Notes under the pieces: model-generated | Database searches by the model: none | What the model saw: the letters and a program-made list of their open reading frames with translations, nothing else | Told to the model about the DNA's origin: nothing | Made by a program: the position numbers and the translations under genes | Shown here: positions 25,437 through 33,608 of the stretch, one piece after another | How positions within the stretch are numbered: the stretch's first letter is position 1 | Layout: the number at the start of each line of letters is the position of its first letter | NCBI RefSeq assembly: GCF_051131705.1 | Contig: NZ_CP180316.1 | Location: forward strand, 744,001 to 808,000 | From: Arthrobacter_M sp030063245 | GTDB lineage: Bacteria; Actinomycetota; Actinomycetes; Actinomycetales; Micrococcaceae | Reading direction: 5' to 3' | Length of the DNA stretch: 64,000 nt

Positions 25437-26417
25437 ATGTCAACGAATACAGCAACGGCACCAGGGCAGTTGGCCACGGGGCAGTTAGTCACCGCACGGC
25501 AGTTATCCGCCACAGAGCCCCTGACGGCAACCATGACAGAGCTGGTGCCTGCGGCGGCAGACGTCCCCGGAACGGCGCCCAAGAACGGCCTGCGGATCGC
25601 CTCCGTCAATGTCAACGGGATTCGGGCCGCCTATAAGCGCGGCATGGCCCAGTGGCTGGCCGCGCGGGACGTGGACATCCTGGCCCTGCAGGAAGTCCGT
25701 GCGCCGGACGCAGTGGTGCAGGACCTGCTCGGCGACGAATGGCACATTCTGCATGCCGAGGCCGAGGCGAAGGGCCGCGCCGGCGTTGCGATCGCCTCCC
25801 GCCGGGACCGGATCCAACCGGTGGAAACCCGGGTGGGGATCGGTGATGATTACTTCGCCGCCGCCGGCCGCTGGGTGGAGGCCGATTACCGGGTCACCGA
25901 CGCCGACGGGCAGACCAGAAAGCTCACCGTTGTCAGCGCCTATGTGCATTCCGGGGAGGTGGATACACCCAAGCAGGTCGACAAGTACCGCTTCCTTGAC
26001 GTTATGGCTACGCGCCTGCCGCAACTGGAACGGGAGAGCGACCATGCCCTGGTGGTGGGAGACCTCAACGTCGGTCACACCACCTTGGACATCAAAAACT
26101 GGAAGGGCAACGTCAAGCGGGCCGGTTTTCTGCCGGCAGAGCGCGCCTACTTCGACAGGTTCTTCGGCGACGAATTCGGCTGGGCCGACGTGCACCGCCG
26201 GCTCGCCGGTGAGGTTGAGGGCCCCTACACCTGGTGGTCGTGGCGTGGGCAGGCCTTCGACAATGACACGGGCTGGCGCATTGACTACCACATGGCCACC
26301 TCCGCACTGGCAGCGGCGGCCGGCGCCGCCGTCGTCGACCGCGCGCCGTCCTGGGACACGCGCTTCTCCGACCACGCGCCGCTGGTGGTCGATTACCGGC
26401 TCGGCGTCCAGCCCTAG
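25437..26417 (+). CDS. xth: Exodeoxyribonuclease III
   Basis: About 326 residues, endonuclease/exonuclease/phosphatase fold. Motifs: LRIASVNVNGIRAAYKRG (near residue 50), LALQEVRAPD with the metal-binding Glu, GDLNVGHTTLDIKNWKGN, and FSDHAPLVVDYRLG with the catalytic Asp-His pair. It acts at abasic sites and 3' ends in base excision repair. Roughly 50 residues precede the core and are low-complexity, so the start may be a GTG at 25431, this ATG, or an internal ATG. Confidence 0.92.
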   Translation: MSTNTATAPGQLATGQLVTARQLSATEPLTATMTELVPAAADVPGTAPKNGLRIASVNVNGIRAAYKRGMAQWLAARDVDILALQEVRAPDAVVQDLLGDEWHILHAEAEAKGRAGVAIASRRDRIQPVETRVGIGDDYFAAAGRWVEADYRVTDADGQTRKLTVVSAYVHSGEVDTPKQVDKYRFLDVMATRLPQLERESDHALVVGDLNVGHTTLDIKNWKGNVKRAGFLPAERAYFDRFFGDEFGWADVHRRLAGEVEGPYTWWSWRGQAFDNDTGWRIDYHMATSALAAAAGAAVVDRAPSWDTRFSDHAPLVVDYRLGVQP

Positions 26418-26460
26418 GCACCCACCTATCCCGCTATCGAGATTTGAGAGTTCAGAATTG

Positions 26461-27480
26461 ATGACTGCAGCACGCCAGCGCATCCTCTCCGGAGCAAAGC
26501 CCACCGCCGATTCCCTGCATCTGGGGAACTACATCGGCGCCGTGCGCAACTGGGTGCAGATGCAGTCGGAGTACGACGCGGTCTTCTTCATTCCCGACCT
26601 GCATGCGGTGACTGTTGATTTCGAGCCGGACATGCTGGCCAGGCGGACCCGCACGGTTGCCGCGCAGTACATCGCGGCCGGAATCGACCCGGAGAAGTGC
26701 ATCTTCTTTGTCCAGTCGCAGGTGCCCGAACACGCCGAGCTGGCCTGGGCGCTGAACTGCATTACCGGCTACGGTGAGGCCGCACGGATGACGCAGTTCA
26801 AGGACAAGACGCAGAAGGGCGGTTCCGAGGCCGCCACGCTGGGACTGTTTGCGTACCCGACCCTGATGGCAGCGGACATTCTGCTCTACCAAACGGATCT
26901 GGTGCCGGTGGGCGAAGACCAGCGTCAGCATCTGGAACTGACCCGGAACCTGGCCCAGCGCTTCAACGCCAGGTTCGGCGAAACCTTCACCGTGCCCGAT
27001 GCGAAGATCCTCAAGGAATCAGCCAAGATCTATGACCTGCAGAATCCGGTGGCCAAGATGTCCAAAACCGGGGAATCCGCCAGCGGGTCGATCCAGCTGC
27101 TGGAGGATCCGAGGATTGCCGCCAAACGGATTAAAACCGCGGTGACGGATGACGGCACCGAGGTCCGCTTTGATATTGAAACCAAGCCCGGTGTCTCCAA
27201 CCTGCTGACCATTTATTCCACCCTCACGGGGCAGCAGATCCCCGAACTGGAGCGGCTCTACGAGGGCAAAATGTACGGGCATCTGAAAGCGGACCTGGCC
27301 GACGTGATGGTCGACTTCATCACTCCGCTGCGGGACCGGACGAACGAACTGATGTCCGATCCGGCGGAGCTGGACCGGCTGCTGGCCGGCGGTGCGCGGC
27401 GGGCCCGGGAAATTGCGTCGGTGACGCTGCGCCAGGTGTACGACAAAATGGGCTTCCTCCCGTTGCAGGGTGGCCGCTAG
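26461..27480 (+). CDS. trpS: Tryptophanyl-tRNA synthetase
   Basis: 339 residues, class I aminoacyl-tRNA synthetase. The HIGH-type motif is in ADSLHLGNYIGAVRNW and the KMSKS motif is VAKMSKTGESAS. VGEDQRQHLELTRNLAQRFN is also characteristic. The ATG lies 43 bases after xth, with only a weak ribosome site. I see no T-box leader. Confidence 0.96.
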   Translation: MTAARQRILSGAKPTADSLHLGNYIGAVRNWVQMQSEYDAVFFIPDLHAVTVDFEPDMLARRTRTVAAQYIAAGIDPEKCIFFVQSQVPEHAELAWALNCITGYGEAARMTQFKDKTQKGGSEAATLGLFAYPTLMAADILLYQTDLVPVGEDQRQHLELTRNLAQRFNARFGETFTVPDAKILKESAKIYDLQNPVAKMSKTGESASGSIQLLEDPRIAAKRIKTAVTDDGTEVRFDIETKPGVSNLLTIYSTLTGQQIPELERLYEGKMYGHLKADLADVMVDFITPLRDRTNELMSDPAELDRLLAGGARRAREIASVTLRQVYDKMGFLPLQGGR

Positions 27481-27484
27481 CACC

Positions 27485-28162
27485 ATGGCCAAGTCAGCCG
27501 ATCAGCGTGCATCAACGAGGGCCGCCGGCAGCGGCGAGCTCCTGAACGCGCACGCCGACGGCCGGCTAAAGGCCGGCGCGGATCCTGACCCCCGCTGTGT
27601 GGGGATCATCGTGGCGCTGCCCGAACCGTTGGCCACGGAAATCACAAACTTCAGGCGCACCTTCGGCGATCGGCTGGGGGCCGTCATCCCGGCACACATC
27701 ACCTTGGTGACCACCACGCCCGCCGAGGACTGGGAGGAAACCGTCGGACACGTGCGCGAAGTGGCGCGGGAGCAGCGTCCCTTTACGGTGGCCGTCAGCG
27801 GGACCGCTTCATTCCGCCCCGTGTCACCGGTGGTCTATCTGCAGATTCAGGAAGGGTTTGAGGAGTGCGTCCGGCTGCACGAAAAACTCCAGAGCGGGCC
27901 GCTGGCACGGGACCTGGCCTTTAACTTTCATCCGCACATCACCGTGGCCCACGACATCGGCGCCGCGGGTCTGGACGAGGCCGCGGGAACGCTGGAGGAC
28001 TTTGCGGCCACCTTCCCGGTAACCGGGATGGGGCTTTACGAGCATGATAGTTCTGGTGTGTGGCTACTAAAGGAAGAGCTGAACTTTGGCGGAACGTCTG
28101 AAAAACAAAGCACCCGACGATGCGAAGCCGCTGCCGACCGAGCTGGCAAAACTCAGGCTTGA
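27485..28162 (+). CDS. 2H phosphoesterase (2'-5' RNA ligase-like)
   Basis: 225 residues. Two HxTx motifs are visible: PAHITLVTT near residue 80 and HPHITVAHD near residue 150, the twin active-site histidines of the 2H superfamily. A charged N-terminal stretch of 35 residues precedes the domain. Members hydrolyse cyclic phosphates or 2'-5' bonds; the substrate is unknown. The ATG is 5 bases after the trpS stop. Its last 77 bases overlap the next gene in another frame. Confidence 0.85.
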   Translation: MAKSADQRASTRAAGSGELLNAHADGRLKAGADPDPRCVGIIVALPEPLATEITNFRRTFGDRLGAVIPAHITLVTTTPAEDWEETVGHVREVAREQRPFTVAVSGTASFRPVSPVVYLQIQEGFEECVRLHEKLQSGPLARDLAFNFHPHITVAHDIGAAGLDEAAGTLEDFAATFPVTGMGLYEHDSSGVWLLKEELNFGGTSEKQSTRRCEAAADRAGKTQA

Positions 28163-29150
28163 GGTAATTCGCAAGCAGACCGCCTATGGGCGCGCCAAGC
28201 GGGAGGGTGCCGGCCGGCTCGGCGTCTTCATCGCCTGGCTGAACTCTCAGCTGGCCCGAGCCAACACGTTGCGCCCGCTGCGCACGATGGCACAGTACAA
28301 CATGAGGCGCGGCCCCGTGATGGCCGCCGGCATCGGCTTCACCATGTTCTTTTCCATCACCGGTCTGCTCACCACCGGGTTTTCGATCGCCGCGCTGGTC
28401 CTGAGATCCGACAAGGTTCTGCTGGACGCGTTGGTTGCCAGCGTCGCGACGAGCGCACCCGGACTGTTGAAGGTCGACGGCGGCGATGGTCTGGTCGATC
28501 CGCAGTCCCTGCTGAATCCCGCCGGGCTCGGGTGGACGGCAATCATCGCCGCCGTCGTCACCATCTTCACCGCGCTGAATTGGATCGCGTCGCTGCGCAT
28601 CGGCATGCGGGGCGTGGCGGGGGCCCCCGCGCCGACAGTAAATCCCGTGATGATGAAGCTTAAAGACGCCGGGACGCTGCTGCTGCTGGGCGTTGCGCTG
28701 GTGCTCACCGCCGGGGTGACGGTGATCTTCGGCGGTGCGCTGGACGCCATCACCACCGCCCTCAAACTCGACCCGGCAGTGGCGAATCCCGCAGGTTTCG
28801 GACTCGGGGTCTTGGTGGCCGTCGCGCTGAACTGGCTCACCGCGACCATCTTGTTCAGGCTGGCAGCGGGGCTGAAACCGGACCGCGGAATTTTCCTGCA
28901 GTCCACCCTGCTGGCGGGCGTGGGTGCCACTGTTCTCCAGCTGCTCAGCGGGCTCCTGCTGGCCAGGGCGGGAGCAAACCCGCTGCTGGCCCCTTTCGCG
29001 GTCATTATCGGTCTGTTGATCTGGTTCAACTTCGTCAGCCAGGTTTTCCTGATTGCGGCCGCGTGGTCCGCCGTCGGGCAGGCCGACATTAATGCGGCTG
29101 TTGTCCCAGCGGATCAGCGGGGCCGGGCGCGATCCCTGCGGCGTGCCTGA
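28086..29150 (+). CDS. YihY/BrkB family membrane protein
   Basis: 354 residues. About 85 hydrophilic N-terminal residues are followed by six hydrophobic segments, including AAGIGFTMFFSITGLLTTGF, LLLLGVALVLTAGVTVIFGG and FAVIIGLLIWFNFVSQVFLI, the typical BrkB pattern with a polar residue before the last helices. The TTG start has AGGAAGAG at good spacing. It overlaps the 2H phosphoesterase gene by 77 bases. Function of the family is unsettled. Confidence 0.85.
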   Translation: MAERLKNKAPDDAKPLPTELAKLRLEVIRKQTAYGRAKREGAGRLGVFIAWLNSQLARANTLRPLRTMAQYNMRRGPVMAAGIGFTMFFSITGLLTTGFSIAALVLRSDKVLLDALVASVATSAPGLLKVDGGDGLVDPQSLLNPAGLGWTAIIAAVVTIFTALNWIASLRIGMRGVAGAPAPTVNPVMMKLKDAGTLLLLGVALVLTAGVTVIFGGALDAITTALKLDPAVANPAGFGLGVLVAVALNWLTATILFRLAAGLKPDRGIFLQSTLLAGVGATVLQLLSGLLLARAGANPLLAPFAVIIGLLIWFNFVSQVFLIAAAWSAVGQADINAAVVPADQRGRARSLRRA

Positions 29151-29167
29151 GGAGCCCTCCGGATAAA

Positions 29168-29223
29168 CGACTTAGCAGTAGATGTCCGATACGGGGCCGA
29201 AACGGACACCTGCTGCTGAGTCG
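29168..29223. repeat. Palindromic element, copy 1 (after the BrkB gene)
   Basis: The 21-base arms CGACTTAGCAGTAGATGTCCG and 29203-29223 match at 18 of 21 positions, the three differences being transitions. It lies 17 bases after the BrkB stop and may serve as terminator. Confidence 0.75.
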
Positions 29224-29326
29224 ATGGGGGTGGGGGCGCCGGTCTGCCGCGGAGGACTGGACCCGGCGGCTCAGACCGGGCCGTCAACCATTCAAGGAAC
29301 CGGTGACGGAAACCCGGGGCGTGTAG

Positions 29327-29494
29327 AACCTCCAGACGCTGACAACTGGCGGCGTCGCCGCCGTCGCCCTTTCACTGAAAATCATCGCGGATGCGGAGGA
29401 ACGATGGTCGGAGGCGCTGGGCTCCGAGCGCTACCGGGCGCTGCGCCGCTCCTTGTTTGAGATTGGCTCCGCGGTGACGACGAACCATCCCTGA
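29327..29494 (+). pseudogene. C-terminal remnant of a MarR-like regulator
   Basis: After an in-frame TAG (29324-29326) the frame reads NLQTLTTGGVAAVALSLKII, then ADAEERWSEALGSERYRALR and RSLFEIGSAVTTNHP before a TGA. The pattern T..G......I..A...W...LG..R...LR..L is that of the MarR dimerisation C-terminus. The DNA-binding half and a start are absent. Similarity is judged by eye. Confidence 0.45.
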
Positions 29495-29676
29495 AGTAAA
29501 ATACGGCCAATTGCGCCGGGTCCCGGCGGACCGGGCCGCAGCAACTCCGCACCAGCCCCGAACTACGGGTCCGTGTGCGCGATTCTGCGACGTGCGCCGT
29601 GCCAAGGCACCCGCGTTGGGGACCGGCGCGGACGCGCCTGTACCCTGCGGCGGGCCTGAAGAGCCCTCCGGATAAA

Positions 29677-29732
29677 CGACTGAGCAGCAGATGTCCGATA
29701 CGGGGCTGTAACGGACATCTACTGCTCAGTCG
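29677..29732. terminator. Palindromic element, copy 2 (after sdhB)
   Basis: The 21-base arms CGACTGAGCAGCAGATGTCCG and 29712-29732 match at 20 of 21 positions, 34 bases beyond the sdhB stop on the minus strand. The likely role is terminator of sdhCDAB; it is the best-preserved member of the CRACTG....GCAG family. Confidence 0.75.
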
Positions 29733-29765
29733 ATGGAGTTGGATCCCCACGGGGCCTGCGGGGTC

Positions 29766-30563
29766 TTAGACCCGGCGGCTGAGGATGGCCTGTTTGACCT
29801 CGGAGATCGCCTGCGTGACCTGGATGCCGCGCGGGCACGCCTCGGTGCAGTTGAAGGTGGTGCGGCAGCGCCACACGCCTTCCTTGTCGTTGAGGATCTC
29901 CAGGCGCATGTCGCCGGCGTCGTCGCGGGAGTCGAAGATGAAGCGGTGCGCATTCACAATCGCGGCCGGCCCAAAGTACTGGCCGTCCGTCCAGAACACC
30001 GGACACGAGGAGGTGCACGCCGCACAGAGGATGCACTTGGTGGTGTCGTCAAAGCGGGCGCGCTCCTCGGCGGACTGCAGGCGTTCCCTGGTGGGCTCGT
30101 GGCCCTTGTTGATCAGGAACGGCATGATCTCGCGGTAGGACTGGAAGAACGGTTCCATGTCCACGATCAGGTCCTTCTCCACCGGCAGGCCCTTGATGGC
30201 CTCCACCGTGATCGGCTTCTTCGTGTCCAGGTCCTTCAGCAGCGTCTTGCAGGCCAGCCGGTTGCGTCCGTTGATGCGCATCGCATCGGACCCGCAGACA
30301 CCGTGAGCGCAGGAACGGCGGAAGGACAGCGAACCGTCGTGCTCCCACTTAATCTTGTGCAGGGCGTCTAGCACGCGGTCCGTGCCGTACATGGTCAGCT
30401 CGTAGTCTTCCCAGCTGAAGTCCTCGGAAATTTCCGGGTTGTACCGGCGAACGCGCAAGGTGATGTTGAAGGTGGGGATTTCGCCGCCGCCGCCAACGTG
30501 GGCGGGCAGTTCGATTTTCGAAGCCGGCTCTGGGGCCGTTTCGGCAGTTTCAATGGGGCTCAT
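29766..30563 (-). CDS. sdhB: Succinate dehydrogenase iron-sulfur subunit
   Basis: 265 residues. Cys clusters for the three Fe-S centres are visible: CAHGVCGSDAMRING...AC, CILCAACTSSCPVFW and CTEACPRGIQV. It passes electrons from SdhA to quinone through the SdhCD anchor. Its ATG overlaps the sdhA stop by one base (TAATG). Last gene of sdhCDAB. Confidence 0.97.
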   Translation of the reverse strand: MSPIETAETAPEPASKIELPAHVGGGGEIPTFNITLRVRRYNPEISEDFSWEDYELTMYGTDRVLDALHKIKWEHDGSLSFRRSCAHGVCGSDAMRINGRNRLACKTLLKDLDTKKPITVEAIKGLPVEKDLIVDMEPFFQSYREIMPFLINKGHEPTRERLQSAEERARFDDTTKCILCAACTSSCPVFWTDGQYFGPAAIVNAHRFIFDSRDDAGDMRLEILNDKEGVWRCRTTFNCTEACPRGIQVTQAISEVKQAILSRRV

Positions 30564-32350
30564 TAGTACTTCCTCACCATCGGCTCGTAGCGCGTAAAGA
30601 CAACCGGCTTGGTTCCCAGACGGATGCCGGCCGTGTGTTCCTTATTGGCGGTCTCCTGGACCTTATAGGCCATGGAATGCTTCATGAAGTTCTCGTCGTC
30701 GCGCTCCGGGAAGTCCTCACGGAAGTGGCCGCCGCGGGATTCCTCGCGGTGCAGCGCGGCGACGGTCATGACCTTGGCCAGTTCCAGCAGGAAGCCCAGC
30801 TCCACGGCTTCGAGCAGATCAAGGTTGAACCTTCTGCCCTTGTCCTGGACGGTGATGCGCTGGTAGCGCTCCTCCATCGAAGAAATGTCGGTGAGCACCT
30901 GGTTGAGGGTCTCCGCCGTGCGGAATACCTGCATGTTTGTGTCCATGGTGTCCTGCAGATCCTTGCGGATCAGCGCGACCTTTTCGCCGCCGTCGGACGT
31001 CCGGACATGGTTGAGCAGCTCAACCGTGTAGGCCTCGGGATCGTCCGGGAGGTCCACATAATCGGCGGTTTGGGCATACTCGGCTGCCGCAATGCCCGCA
31101 CGCTTGCCGAAGACATTGATGTCCAGCAGCGAGTTGGTGCCCAGCCGGTTGGAACCATGCACGGAGACGCACGCGACCTCGCCGGCGGCGTAGAGGCCCG
31201 GAATGATCGTGTCGTTGTCCTGCAGGACCTCGGCCTGGACGTTGGTCGGGATGCCGCCCATGGCGTAGTGCGCCGTCGGGAAGACCGGAACCGGTTCCGT
31301 GTAGGGCTCCACACCAAGGTAGGTGCGGGCAAATTCCGTGATGTCCGGGAGCTTGGCGTCGATGTGCGCCGGCTCGAGGTGGGTCAGGTCCAGGAGGACA
31401 TAATCCTTGTTCGGACCACAACCGCGGCCCTCGCGGACCTCATTGGCCATGGAGCGGGCCACAATGTCGCGCGGGGCAAGGTCTTTGATGGTCGGGGCGT
31501 AGCGTTCCATGAAGCGCTCGCCCTCGGAGTTGCGCAGGATCGCGCCCTCGCCGCGGGCCGCCTCGGAAAGCAGGATGCCCAACCCGGCCAGGCCTGTCGG
31601 ATGGAACTGGAAGAATTCCATATCCTCCAACGGGATGCCGCGGCGGAAGGCGATGCCCATGCCGTCACCGGTCAGCGTGTGCGCATTGGAGGTGGTCTTG
31701 AAGACCTTGCCGGCGCCGCCGGTGGCGAAGATGACGGACTTGGCCTGGAAGATGTGGAGTTCGCCGGAAGCCAGGTCATAGGAGACGACGCCGGCAACGC
31801 GCTTGTGGATCCTGGTGACGCCGTCGACGGTGACTTCCTCATCGACCATGAGCATGTCCAGGACGTAGTACTCGTTGTAGAACTCCACGTTGTGCTTGAC
31901 GCAGTTCTGGTAGAGCGTCTGCAGGATCATGTGGCCGGTGCGGTCCGCGGCGTAGCAGGCGCGCCGGACGGGCGCCTTGCCATGATCACGGGTGTGGCCG
32001 CCGAAGCGGCGCTGGTCAATCCGGCCCTCGGGGGTGCGGTTAAACGGCAGGCCCATCTTTTCCAGGTCCAGCACCGCATCGATGGCCTCCTTGGCCATGA
32101 TCTCCGCGGCGTCCTGATCCACCAGGTAATCGCCGCCCTTGATCGTGTCGAAGGTGTGCCATTCCCAGTTATCTTCCTCCACGTTCGCCAGCGCGGCGCA
32201 CATGCCGCCCTGGGCCGCCCCGGTGTGCGAGCGGGTGGGGTAGAGCTTGGTCAGTACAGCGGTGCGTGCGCGCTGGCCGGATTCGATGGCGGCACGCATG
32301 CCCGCGCCACCGGCCCCGACGATAACGACGTCGTACTTATGGACCTGCAT
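30563..32350 (-). CDS. sdhA: Succinate dehydrogenase flavoprotein subunit
   Basis: 595 residues. N-terminal FAD motif VVIVGAGGAGMRAAIES, covalent-FAD histidine region SHTGAAQGGMCAAL, and active-site segments GQRARTAVLTKLYPT and HGSNRLGTNSLLDINVFG. It oxidises succinate to fumarate at the inner membrane face. The ATG at 32348-32350 gives the family N-terminus MQVHKYDVVIVGAGG; the frame is open seven codons further. Confidence 0.97.
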   Translation of the reverse strand: MQVHKYDVVIVGAGGAGMRAAIESGQRARTAVLTKLYPTRSHTGAAQGGMCAALANVEEDNWEWHTFDTIKGGDYLVDQDAAEIMAKEAIDAVLDLEKMGLPFNRTPEGRIDQRRFGGHTRDHGKAPVRRACYAADRTGHMILQTLYQNCVKHNVEFYNEYYVLDMLMVDEEVTVDGVTRIHKRVAGVVSYDLASGELHIFQAKSVIFATGGAGKVFKTTSNAHTLTGDGMGIAFRRGIPLEDMEFFQFHPTGLAGLGILLSEAARGEGAILRNSEGERFMERYAPTIKDLAPRDIVARSMANEVREGRGCGPNKDYVLLDLTHLEPAHIDAKLPDITEFARTYLGVEPYTEPVPVFPTAHYAMGGIPTNVQAEVLQDNDTIIPGLYAAGEVACVSVHGSNRLGTNSLLDINVFGKRAGIAAAEYAQTADYVDLPDDPEAYTVELLNHVRTSDGGEKVALIRKDLQDTMDTNMQVFRTAETLNQVLTDISSMEERYQRITVQDKGRRFNLDLLEAVELGFLLELAKVMTVAALHREESRGGHFREDFPERDDENFMKHSMAYKVQETANKEHTAGIRLGTKPVVFTRYEPMVRKY

Positions 32351-32453
32351 ACTGGATGCTCTTTCTCTCAAACTGCGGTTAAAGCGTGTGTGTGCTTCCT
32401 GATGGCCGCGGCGAAGCGGCTGGTGCGGAGCGCTGTTCTTGCTGCCGCTGCTG

Positions 32454-32918
32454 TTAGCGGGCGGTGCAGAAGGACGGCAGGTCGGTCACGGCGCCGGCCG
32501 GGCACGGATCAAAGGTGAAGATGACCAGCGTGCCGAGGACGATGATGACCACCGTTGCGACGTAAAGCACGGTCTTGAGCGCCATCCGCGTTCCATTGCG
32601 CTCGGCGTAGTCGTTGATGATGGTCCGCACACCGTTGGTGCCATGTAGCATGGCGAGCCAGAGCATGAGCAGATCCCAGATCTGCCAGAACGGGCTGGCC
32701 CATTTGCCGGCCACGAAGCCGAAGTCGATGGCGTGGACGCCGTCGCCGACCATCAGGTTCACAAACAGGTGACCGAAGATCAAAACCACCAGCACCACGC
32801 CGGAGAGCCGCATGAAGAGCCACGCGACCATCTCGAAGCTGCCTTTGCCGCCTTTGCTGCGGTTGTACTTCACATCGATCTTGCCGCTGCGCGGGGCGTC
32901 GATTATAGGTGTTGCCAT
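32454..32918 (-). CDS. sdhD: Succinate dehydrogenase membrane anchor subunit
   Basis: 154 residues with three hydrophobic helices: FMRLSGVVLVVLIFGHLFVN, IWDLLMLWLAMLHGTNGVRT and YVATVVIIVLGTLVIFTF. His residues in IFGHLF and LHGTNG are candidates for heme or quinone contacts. The ATG at 32916-32918 lies 2 bases after the sdhC stop, with a G-rich ribosome site. A gap of 103 bases separates it from sdhA. Confidence 0.92.
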   Translation of the reverse strand: MATPIIDAPRSGKIDVKYNRSKGGKGSFEMVAWLFMRLSGVVLVVLIFGHLFVNLMVGDGVHAIDFGFVAGKWASPFWQIWDLLMLWLAMLHGTNGVRTIINDYAERNGTRMALKTVLYVATVVIIVLGTLVIFTFDPCPAGAVTDLPSFCTAR

Positions 32919-32920
32919 GA

Positions 32921-33301
32921 TTAGTTCCCCCCGAAAACGATGGAAAGCTGGCGGATCAGGAACGGCACCATCGCCACGACCCACAGGATCAGAACGGCCC
33001 AGAGGAGCTGAGCCTGGTACTTGTTGCCCTTTTTCCAGAAGTCAATGGCAATGATCCGTAGCCCATTGAACGCGTGGAAAACGATGGCGGCGACCAGACC
33101 GGCCTCGCCCAGACCCATGATCGGGTTCTTATACGTGCCGATGACGGCGTTATACGCTTCCGGGGACACGCGCACCAACGAAGTGTCCAGGACGTGCACC
33201 AACAGAAAAAAGAAAATCACAACACCCGTAATACGGTGTCCCACCCAGGACCACATGCCTTCTCGGCCGCGGTACAGAGTGCCAGCTGGTTTTGTCGGCA
33301 C
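32921..33301 (-). CDS. sdhC: Succinate dehydrogenase cytochrome b556 subunit
   Basis: 126 residues, three helices, with the family motif SWVGHRITGVVIFFFLLVHV (Ser, Arg and His near the quinone and heme sites) and VFHAFNGLRIIAIDFWK. The GTG start follows AGAGG. First gene of the operon, behind a recognisable promoter. Confidence 0.94.
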   Translation of the reverse strand: MPTKPAGTLYRGREGMWSWVGHRITGVVIFFFLLVHVLDTSLVRVSPEAYNAVIGTYKNPIMGLGEAGLVAAIVFHAFNGLRIIAIDFWKKGNKYQAQLLWAVLILWVVAMVPFLIRQLSIVFGGN

Positions 33302-33388
33302 GCAATAATCCTCTCTGCATCACAGCGGCGCTAGCGTGGTTCCACGCGGGGTTACGCTCGTTGCGAGAGCACTCGTAGCTCAGGCCTA

Positions 33389-33417
33389 AATGTAGGCTTC
33401 GCTTACAGCTTATTCAA
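33389..33417 (-). promoter_or_regulatory. Promoter of sdhCDAB
   Basis: On the minus strand TTGAAT (33412-33417) and TACATT (33389-33394) are separated by exactly 17 bases, leaving a leader of about 80 bases before sdhC. This is one of the best sigma-70-like matches in the window. Confidence 0.6.
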
Positions 33418-33491
33418 ATTAGGCGCTCCTTGCTCTATCGCCTTGGTCACAGGCGTTACGCATTGGTCCCGCAGGGGCGTTCCGGCGCCGA

Positions 33492-33570
33492 AACGTGCCC
33501 GGACTTGGCCGGACGTCGCATAAACGTGCCCGGACGTGGCCGACGTGGCCGACGTGCCCGGACGGGGCCG
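33492..33570. repeat. Degenerate tandem repeat ahead of manC
   Basis: ACGTGCCCGGAC recurs three times (from 33493, 33524 and 33552, one copy ending CTT), interleaved with GTGGCCG(A) units, in the 307-base gap between sdhC and manC. Apart from the sdh promoter I see no gene there. Confidence 0.6.
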
Positions 33571-33608
33571 CGCAGGCCGTTGTGGGCTGTCCACTAGACT
33601 GACGGGTG

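Larger units (their letters stand above)
29151..29765. other. Gene-poor gap between the BrkB gene and sdhB: duplicated segment and relic
   Basis: A block around 29146-29275 is partly repeated around 29655-29780: CCCTCCGGATAAACGACT, the palindrome, TCGATGG, and GACCCGGCGGCT, which in the second copy is the end of sdhB. Between the copies lies a MarR-like C-terminal remnant. The layout suggests an old duplication of the sdhB 3' flank followed by decay. Confidence 0.6.

Noticed and set aside
26418..26460. T-box leader for trpS
   Set aside because: The gap after xth is only 43 bases, too short, and no T-box sequence is seen.
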